Shown: positions 5,199 to 11,519 of the stretch, piece by piece | Layout of the letters: each line of letters starts with the position of its first letter | Position numbering within the stretch: the stretch's first letter is position 1 | DNA from: TMED14 sp038145075 | Lineage (GTDB): Bacteria; Bacteroidota; Bacteroidia; Flavobacteriales; Schleiferiaceae | NCBI GenBank assembly: GCA_038145075.1 | Contig: JAYQOY010000054.1 | Coordinates: 1-11,519, forward strand | DNA length: 11,519 bases | Direction of reading: 5' to 3' | Made by a program: the position numbers and the translations under genes | Notes under the pieces: generated by a model | Database searches by the model: none | What the model was told of the DNA's origin: nothing | Seen by the model: only the letters and a program-made list of their open reading frames with translations

Positions 5199-6988
5199 AG
5201 CCATCGCTGCACGTGAAGCATCGGCTGCAACTCTGGATCAGACGCGTTCTGATTTGGCGGGCCCAGCATCTTCCTATGCAGCACTTCATTTTTGTTCTGA
5301 GCATCCTGACCGGCTTGGTTTCCGGCCTGGTGGCGGTCGTTTTGAAGAACTCGACGCATGCGATTCAGGCGTGGATTCGGTCCGAACGCTTCGAAGACTA
5401 CTACCAACTCTACTACTTCGCCTTCCCCCTGGTCGGCATCCTATTCACCGTTGCGCTGGTCCGCGTCTTCAAGCTGCGCGCCGGCGAGGGCATCCCCTCC
5501 GCCATTGAGGCCATTTCGCGCCAAGGCGGCATCATCCCGCGCTCCCGCATGTACACCTCCTTCCTGACCTCCGCGGTCACGGTGGGCTTTGGCGGATCGG
5601 TGGGTTTGGAGGGCCCCGCGGTCGGCACCGGTTCGGCCATCGGCTCTAACCTGGCGCGCTGGCTGCGTTTGGGCTTTAAGCAGCGGATTTTATTGATTTC
5701 CTGTGCGACCGCCGGGGCCATCTCGTCCATTTTTGGCGCCCCGGTCGCGGCCATCATTTTTACGCTAGAGCTTTTCAGCATCGATTTGACCTTGAGTTCG
5801 CTGGTGCCCTTGTTGCTGGCTTCGGCGACGGGCGCCTTGACGGGTTTGATGACCAGCGACGGCAGCAAGCTTTTTTATGCGGAGGGCATTGAGGCCTTCG
5901 ATCCGGTGAACTTGCCCTACTACCTGCTGCTGGGCGTGGCCTGCGCGCTGGTCTCCTTGTACTTCAAGCGAGTGTTTGCCCTTTCAGGCCGCCTCGTGCT
6001 GCGCTGGGACAACCCGTGGGCCAAGGCTCTGACGGGTGGGGTACTGCTGGGGGCGCTCATTTTTGTAATGCCCCCGCTCTACGGCGAAGGATTTGGCACC
6101 ATTCAAGCGGCATTGAAAGGGGACGATTGGTCCATTCTCTCGCAAAACTGGCTCGGGGTCGAGGCCGGCAACGTGCTCATGGGCATTGGCTTGCTGGTCG
6201 GGCTCTTGCTCCTCAAAGTGACAGCAGCCTCCCTGACGGTGCACGCGGGCGGAGTGGGCGGCATGTTTGCCCCCACGCTCTTCATGGGCAGTATTCTCGG
6301 ACTCATTTTTGTGCGCAGCCTGGAGTTTGCCGGCGTCGATGGACTTCCCGTGGTACACTTCGTATTGATTGCCATGGCGGGCTTGATGGCGGGCACGATG
6401 CACGCACCGCTGACGGCCATCTTTATGATCTCCGAAATTGGCGGCGGCTATCCCTTGATTTTGCCGCTGATGATGACCGCGGCCCTCTCTTTCTTCTTGA
6501 CCCGAAGCTGGGATCCCAACAGCATCTACACCGAATACCTCTCGCAGCGCGGTCGCCTGTGGACCCAGTCCAAAGACAAGGCCGTGCTCACCCTCATCGA
6601 TATGGAGGACGCCTTGGAGCGCGATTTGGAGACGCTGGAGCCCGACAGCCCTTTGCACGAATGCCAAGCGGCCCTCGCCCGCTGCAAGCGCAATTTGGTC
6701 GCCATCCTCGAGGATGGACGCATGGTCGGCTACATCACGTGGGAGGACATTTGGCGCGCCCAACGGGAAGAGCACAACGAGGAAATCACCGCCAAGGACG
6801 CGATGAAATCCGCCCCAGCACGCGTCCAATACAACGACCCCATGGAGAGCGTACTGACCCAAATGGAAAAATCCGCCATGTGGTATTTGCCGGTGTACCA
6901 GGAGGGCGTTTGGATCGGTTTGGCCTCCAAAACCAAGCTCTTCGAGGCCTACCGCAAGCAAATCCAAGACCTCAGCCACGAAGGCTAA
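5195..6988 (+). CDS. ClC-family chloride transporter with C-terminal CBS pair
   Basis: A 597-residue inner-membrane ClC protein moving chloride or a similar anion. The membrane domain spans about 30-445. Its first selectivity motif is GEGIP at 97-101, with Glu where E. coli ClC-ec1 has the chloride-binding serine. The second, GLEGP at 137-141, keeps the gating glutamate (Glu139). The third, GMFAP at 356-360, is normal, and Tyr445 matches the ion-coordinating tyrosine of ClC-ec1. At the internal proton-glutamate position (ClC-ec1 Glu203) there is Leu193, after a conserved Glu192. Residues about 463-590 form two CBS domains, which in this family bind adenine nucleotides and regulate transport. 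The start codon overlaps the aspS stop as ATGA, implying translational coupling. Whether it is an exchanger or a channel cannot be decided from sequence. Confidence 0.93.
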   Translation: MKPSLHVKHRLQLWIRRVLIWRAQHLPMQHFIFVLSILTGLVSGLVAVVLKNSTHAIQAWIRSERFEDYYQLYYFAFPLVGILFTVALVRVFKLRAGEGIPSAIEAISRQGGIIPRSRMYTSFLTSAVTVGFGGSVGLEGPAVGTGSAIGSNLARWLRLGFKQRILLISCATAGAISSIFGAPVAAIIFTLELFSIDLTLSSLVPLLLASATGALTGLMTSDGSKLFYAEGIEAFDPVNLPYYLLLGVACALVSLYFKRVFALSGRLVLRWDNPWAKALTGGVLLGALIFVMPPLYGEGFGTIQAALKGDDWSILSQNWLGVEAGNVLMGIGLLVGLLLLKVTAASLTVHAGGVGGMFAPTLFMGSILGLIFVRSLEFAGVDGLPVVHFVLIAMAGLMAGTMHAPLTAIFMISEIGGGYPLILPLMMTAALSFFLTRSWDPNSIYTEYLSQRGRLWTQSKDKAVLTLIDMEDALERDLETLEPDSPLHECQAALARCKRNLVAILEDGRMVGYITWEDIWRAQREEHNEEITAKDAMKSAPARVQYNDPMESVLTQMEKSAMWYLPVYQEGVWIGLASKTKLFEAYRKQIQDLSHEG

Positions 6989-7060
6989 GCCCTTCCCGCC
7001 GTTCACGCGCTATGCCCCAAAAGGGCGAATCTCAAACGACCAAGCGCAGACACCCCGTGC

Positions 7061-7068
7061 TATATTTG
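7061..7068 (+). promoter_or_regulatory. Bacteroidota -7 promoter element of the T9SS protein gene
   Basis: TATATTTG is a perfect match to TAnnTTTG in the 153-base gap after the ClC gene. It lies 73 bases before the start codon at 7142, giving a leader of roughly 65 bases. No clear -33 TTG and no Shine-Dalgarno sequence is visible. No convincing terminator for the ClC gene was found in the gap; the best hairpin (7014-7026) has four base pairs and no T-run. Confidence 0.6.
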
Positions 7069-7141
7069 GCAACCGTTGGCACGAACGCCCACGGAAACAC
7101 GGCCTTTAAGCCCCTGAAGAAGAACCCCAATTAACGCATTT

Positions 7142-10100
7142 ATGACGTTTTCTACGCGCCTTTTTTCTACCCTTTTCCTTGGTCTGTTCTCCCTTAGTGC
7201 GGCGGCTCAGAGCCCTTCCTATGTGGAAATGATGAACGATCCCAGCGTCAATTTCTACGACGTGGTGGACGCCTTCAACCAACACTGGGAAGGCAAGTCT
7301 GTAGAAAAGGGCCGCGGCTGGAAGCAGTTTAAGCGTTGGGAGGCCTTTATGGAGCCCCGCGTCTACCCCAGCGGCAACCGACCTGCTCCCCAGTCCCTCT
7401 ACCAGGGCTACCTCGCCGGGGTTCAAGGAACCGCTACGGCCTCCACCGGGGGCTTGGGCAATTGGAGCATTGTCGGCCCCTTTGACGGCAACTATTTGAA
7501 CGGAATTGGACGCGTAAACGTCATCGCCTTCCACCCCACACAGCCCAACACCCTCTACGCTGGGGCTCCCGCGGGTGGCCTCTGGAAGTCTACGGACGAC
7601 GGCTTGACCTGGTCCACCAACACAGACCTCCTTCCCAACTTGGGCGTCTCCGCCATTTTGATTGACCCCACGAATCCCTTGATCATGTACATCGGAACGG
7701 GCGACCGCGACGCGGGGGACACGTATTCGTTGGGCGTTATGAAGTCCACAGACGGGGGGTTGACCTGGAATCCCACCGGTCTAAACTATACGCTCACGCA
7801 ATCTGCACGCATCGTCGGCATGGCCATGCACAAGGACAGCACGCACCACATTGTTGCCGCTACCCGAAATGGCATCGTCCGCAGCTTGGACGGCGGCGCC
7901 ACTTGGACCACGGAAGCCGGCGGAACCTTTGGCTGCCTCGTACAAGTGCCTGGCACCAACAAACTCTTTGCCGGTACCAGCAGCAACGGCCGCATATGGA
8001 TGTCTACGGATTTTGGCGATACCTGGACCATGGTGACCAGCGGCTTGCCTATGAACGCAGGCCGTGTGGAATTAGCGACCACCGCCAACGACACCAACTA
8101 CATCTACGCCCTCTATGGCGCTAACAACAACGGTCTCTACGGCGTATACCGAAGCACCAACGGCGGTACGACCTGGACCCAACGCCACGGCGCGAGCCCC
8201 AACCTCCTCGATTGGAGTACGAACGGTTCAGGTTCGGGGGGTCAAGCTTGGTACGATTTGACGATTGCCGTTTCTCCCTTGAACAAAGACGTCGTTCTCA
8301 CGGGAGGGGTAAACGTTTGGCGCTCCAACAATGGCGGTTCCAGCTTTGCGCTGAGCGGCCACTGGTACGGCGGTGGCGGTGCCTCTTTTGTGCACGCGGA
8401 TCACCACTGGATGACCTTCAAGCCCGGCACCGGCCAAATCTATGCTGGCTGCGACGGCGGCGTCTACAAATCGGCTAGCGGCGGCATGAGCAACAGCTGG
8501 GTGGCGCGCAACCAAGGCCTTTCTATCACGCAGTACTACAAGATTGGCGCAACCGAAGCAGACACCCTATTGACGATTGCCGGTGCGCAAGACAATGGGA
8601 CGCACCTGAGCGACAACGGCTGGGACAAAGTCGGCGGGGGTGACGGTATGGACTGTGCCATTTCGGCCTCCGATGGCAACACCATGTACCGCTCCATTTA
8701 TTACGGCGACTTTGACAAGTCCACCAACCGAGGTATCACCTTCAATGCCCCCTTTAACCTGCCTCCTGCGGGAACGGGCAATTGGGTCACCCCCTTCTTA
8801 GCGAGCCGAATCAATTCCAACACCCTCTACGCGGGCTTTACCAAGTTGTGGAAATCCACCAATGCCGGGGGAAGCTTCACCGCGACGAGCACCAACAACA
8901 TTCAAGGATCCAGCAACATCGACTGCATCGCCGAAGCTGTGAGCAACCCCAACGTCCTTTACGTGGGCATCGACGAGCGTCTCTTCTACAGCAACAACGG
9001 CGGCCAAACCTGGACCTGGATTACCTCCAACATCGGTTCGAGCACCGTCATCACCGGTATCGCAGTGGACCCCGCGGACGAAAACCACGTATGGATTAGT
9101 AAATCTGGTTATTACGCAGGTACCAAAGTCTACGAGACCTTCAACGCGGGTGGCGCTTGGTACAACCGCAGTGGCAGCCTGCCCAATATCCCCGCCAATT
9201 GCATCGCCATCCAGCCCAACAGCAACGGCGTAGTCTATGTAGGTACAGACCTCGGCGTCTACTACCGCGATGCGTCCATGACCGACTGGGTGCCCTTCAT
9301 GCAAGGCTTGCCCAACACCATTGTCAACGACTTGGAAATCTTGATGACCAACGGCGTTATCCGCGCGGGAACCTACGGACGTGGCGTTTGGCAGAGTCCC
9401 CTGGCCACCTTCTTCCAAGACCGTCCCGAGGCTGACTTCAGCGCTAGCCCACAGGTTACTTGCGGCTTAGGCGACACCCTGTCCTTGACGGATGAATCCA
9501 GCAACTACCCCACTTCGTGGAACTGGACCATCTATCCCGCTTCATTCGCATACGTAAATGGAAGCAGCTCCAGCGATGCCGACCCTCAGGTGGTCTTCAC
9601 TCAAACGGGAGCCTACACCGTCCAGTTGGTAACCAGCAATGCCTATGGCACCGACACCTTGACCCGAGTGGCCTACATCCATGTGGGCGGTATTCAAGCG
9701 CCTACCGCCGAAGAGTTTGACAACGCTATTCCGCAGCGCTGGACCGTCCACAACCCCGACTTCTCTCTGGGATGGGGCACGGCTCCCGTAGGCAGCACGA
9801 CGGATCCGCATTCGGCCATTTTCCGCGGCTTTGGCTACAGCAACACGGGCCAAGTGGACGATCTGATTTCCCCCAGCTACCTGGTGGATAGCAGCAGCAT
9901 TCTGGTGTACGACCTCGCCTACCGAATGCTCAGCGGCGGCACGTCCGACACCCTGACACTTTTCGTCAGCAGCGATTGCGGCAGCACCTGGACCCAAATC
10001 CGCCAGTACGTCGAAACCGGCAGCAACACGTTTGCAACGGGGTCTGCTATTTCAACCGCTTTTGTGCCGAGCAGCGCGAGCGATTGGCGCACGGACACCG

Positions 10101-11519
10101 TGAATTTGTCCGGCTTCAGCGGCCAAGTTCGCTTCAAGTTTGAGGCTAAAAATGGCAACGGCAACCACCTCTATCTGGACAACCTCCGCGTGATTGCCGG
10201 CGTCCAAGCTGCTCCCCTGTCGGATTTCTTTAGCGATACGACCAGCTGTGTCAACAAGCCTACGCCGTTCTACTTTGCCGGTTCGGGCCAAAACCTCAGC
10301 TACGCCTGGAGCTTCCCCGGCGGCAGCCCTGCCACCTCCACCGCGGCCAACCCCGTGGTAAGCTACCCCAGCGCAGGCGCCAAAACCGTCAGCCTAACGG
10401 TGACCAATAGCAGCGGCACCTCCACCGTTTCCAAGACCAGCTACCTGAGCGTGGGCAGCTTGTCCACCCCATCCGTGAGCATCGTCGCCAACAACCCAAC
10501 GGCCTGTTTGGGAGATACCATCACCTTCACGGCCAGCCCAGTGAATGCCGGGGCTACCCCGACCTATGCCTGGATCGTCAATGGCCAGCAACGCGGCGGC
10601 AACACTTCGAGCATTGACCTCTTTACCTTGAATACCGGCGACAGCATCCGCTGTGTAGTCACCTCTTCCGAAGACTGCGCCTCGCCCAAGAAGGTCTCGT
10701 CCAGCACCGTGATTGCGACGATTTTGCCCTTGCCTGTGGTGACGGCAGGAACGTACTCGGCGGTCTGCGTTGGCAGTGCGCCTGTAAACCTCAACGGCAC
10801 CCCCGCCGGCGGTGTCTTCAGCGGCGTGGGTGTCAGCAACGGCCAGTTCTTGCCCACCGCGGTCGGCCAAGGCACCTACACGGTGACCTACACCTACATG
10901 AATAGCAACGGCTGTGTGAATTCGGCGACGAGCACGATCCAAATTTTAGCCGCTCCCAACGTATTCCTGAACTTCAACATCGACGAGGTTTGTGCGGCGG
11001 ACGCAGCCTTTAATCCTTCAGGTGGCTACCCAGGCGGTGGCACTTACAAATTGGATGGCGTTTCCATTACCCAAATTCAACCTAGCACGCTCACCTTGGG
11101 CTGGCACTACCTGACCTACGTGTACTCCAATAGCACGTGTACGGCGGAACGCACGGACAGCTTCGAAGTCAAAGCCGCACCTCCCGTCCCCACAGTTCAG
11201 GTCTTTGGTGGCGACTCGCTCTACTGCCCGCAAGCAGCCAATGGATGGACCATTCAATGGTTGGACGCCAACCAAAACGCCATCACGGGCGCTACGCAAC
11301 CCTGGTACGTACCTAGCGCCCCTGGAACCTTCTTCGCGCGCCTCAAAGTCGGCTTGGGCTGCTTCCCCACCTCTAGCGCGGTTGCCGTCACGTCCATCGA
11401 CGAGGTGGACCTCCAAGCTCTCCTCGTGAGCCCCAACCCCACCCGCGACTGGATCGAAGTCCTCACGGCCGTACCCGCGGGCGAAGCCTACACCTTGCGC
11501 TGGACGGACGCCTCGGGCG
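7142..11519 (+). CDS. Large T9SS-secreted Asp-box/PKD protein (3' end beyond window)
   Basis: The reading frame is open from this ATG to the window edge, giving 1459 residues. Residues 1-22 are a signal peptide (cut near SAAA-Q). A basic, aromatic segment at about 28-85 (including GWKQFKRWEAFMEPR) resembles the N-terminus of Bacteroidota sortilin/BNR-type secreted proteins. Asp-box motifs (S-x-D/N-x-G-x-T-W or close) start at 150, 202, 248, 288, 338, 395, 527, 572 and 617, indicating beta-propeller folds. A PKD domain follows at about 764-849, a jelly-roll or MAM-like domain at about 853-1019, a second PKD domain at about 1021-1105, and three or four Ig-like modules at about 1106-1420. From about 1421 a T9SS type A sorting domain begins, with PNP at 1431-1433; perhaps 35-50 residues are missing. 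It is probably exported by Sec, moved across the outer membrane by T9SS and released or surface-anchored. Ligand or enzymatic role is unknown; no catalytic motif was recognised. Confidence 0.9.
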   Translation, partial: MTFSTRLFSTLFLGLFSLSAAAQSPSYVEMMNDPSVNFYDVVDAFNQHWEGKSVEKGRGWKQFKRWEAFMEPRVYPSGNRPAPQSLYQGYLAGVQGTATASTGGLGNWSIVGPFDGNYLNGIGRVNVIAFHPTQPNTLYAGAPAGGLWKSTDDGLTWSTNTDLLPNLGVSAILIDPTNPLIMYIGTGDRDAGDTYSLGVMKSTDGGLTWNPTGLNYTLTQSARIVGMAMHKDSTHHIVAATRNGIVRSLDGGATWTTEAGGTFGCLVQVPGTNKLFAGTSSNGRIWMSTDFGDTWTMVTSGLPMNAGRVELATTANDTNYIYALYGANNNGLYGVYRSTNGGTTWTQRHGASPNLLDWSTNGSGSGGQAWYDLTIAVSPLNKDVVLTGGVNVWRSNNGGSSFALSGHWYGGGGASFVHADHHWMTFKPGTGQIYAGCDGGVYKSASGGMSNSWVARNQGLSITQYYKIGATEADTLLTIAGAQDNGTHLSDNGWDKVGGGDGMDCAISASDGNTMYRSIYYGDFDKSTNRGITFNAPFNLPPAGTGNWVTPFLASRINSNTLYAGFTKLWKSTNAGGSFTATSTNNIQGSSNIDCIAEAVSNPNVLYVGIDERLFYSNNGGQTWTWITSNIGSSTVITGIAVDPADENHVWISKSGYYAGTKVYETFNAGGAWYNRSGSLPNIPANCIAIQPNSNGVVYVGTDLGVYYRDASMTDWVPFMQGLPNTIVNDLEILMTNGVIRAGTYGRGVWQSPLATFFQDRPEADFSASPQVTCGLGDTLSLTDESSNYPTSWNWTIYPASFAYVNGSSSSDADPQVVFTQTGAYTVQLVTSNAYGTDTLTRVAYIHVGGIQAPTAEEFDNAIPQRWTVHNPDFSLGWGTAPVGSTTDPHSAIFRGFGYSNTGQVDDLISPSYLVDSSSILVYDLAYRMLSGGTSDTLTLFVSSDCGSTWTQIRQYVETGSNTFATGSAISTAFVPSSASDWRTDTVNLSGFSGQVRFKFEAKNGNGNHLYLDNLRVIAGVQAAPLSDFFSDTTSCVNKPTPFYFAGSGQNLSYAWSFPGGSPATSTAANPVVSYPSAGAKTVSLTVTNSSGTSTVSKTSYLSVGSLSTPSVSIVANNPTACLGDTITFTASPVNAGATPTYAWIVNGQQRGGNTSSIDLFTLNTGDSIRCVVTSSEDCASPKKVSSSTVIATILPLPVVTAGTYSAVCVGSAPVNLNGTPAGGVFSGVGVSNGQFLPTAVGQGTYTVTYTYMNSNGCVNSATSTIQILAAPNVFLNFNIDEVCAADAAFNPSGGYPGGGTYKLDGVSITQIQPSTLTLGWHYLTYVYSNSTCTAERTDSFEVKAAPPVPTVQVFGGDSLYCPQAANGWTIQWLDANQNAITGATQPWYVPSAPGTFFARLKVGLGCFPTSSAVAVTSIDEVDLQALLVSPNPTRDWIEVLTAVPAGEAYTLRWTDASG

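Noticed and set aside
5984..7006. A 340-codon open frame on the minus strand across the ClC gene
   Set aside because: It is antisense to a clear ClC protein with conserved motifs. Its composition (many His, Gly, Ala, Gln) is typical of a shadow frame in G+C-rich coding DNA, and no domain is recognisable.
6016..7134. A 372-codon plus-strand frame overlapping the ClC gene
   Set aside because: It lies in another frame of the ClC gene, is rich in Arg and Gly and resembles no family I recognise. Only its final 40 codons extend beyond the ClC gene.

Overview
The window is G+C-rich DNA from a member of the Bacteroidota. Three signs agree. The last gene ends in a type IX secretion (T9SS) C-terminal sorting domain. 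Two intergenic regions carry perfect matches to the Bacteroidota -7 promoter element TAnnTTTG. No start codon has a clear Shine-Dalgarno sequence upstream. Genus and species cannot be told from the sequence.

Layout, left to right. Positions 1-160 are an intergenic repeat array: ten CTAG-headed units with starts only 8 or 27 bases apart, and a small hairpin with a GNA triloop inside each long unit. It runs up to and over the end of a minus-strand block of three genes: an exported M1-family zinc aminopeptidase (155-1960), a metallo-beta-lactamase-fold hydrolase 7 bases upstream of it in the direction of transcription (1968-2813), and the tRNA adenosine deaminase tadA (2942-3382). A strong hairpin with a T-rich tail separates tadA from the hydrolase gene. 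Across 58 bases, tadA is divergent from a plus-strand pair: aspartyl-tRNA synthetase (3441-5198) and a CBS-domain ClC chloride transporter (5195-6988), joined by an ATGA stop/start overlap. From 7142 to the right edge runs one very large secreted protein, still open at the edge. It has a signal peptide, nine Asp-box (BNR) motifs, two PKD domains, a jelly-roll-like domain, Ig-like repeats and the start of a T9SS sorting domain.

The core of the window is ordinary housekeeping: tadA and aspS both serve tRNA function, and the ClC gene is probably co-expressed with aspS. The exported peptidase and the large T9SS protein are envelope or secreted products. The most unusual element is the repeat array at the left edge. 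Its hairpin stem shows two compensatory base-pair changes between copies while the GNA loop and the hairpin's offset from CTAG are kept. I found no defence system, CRISPR array, tRNA, rRNA or intact insertion sequence here.
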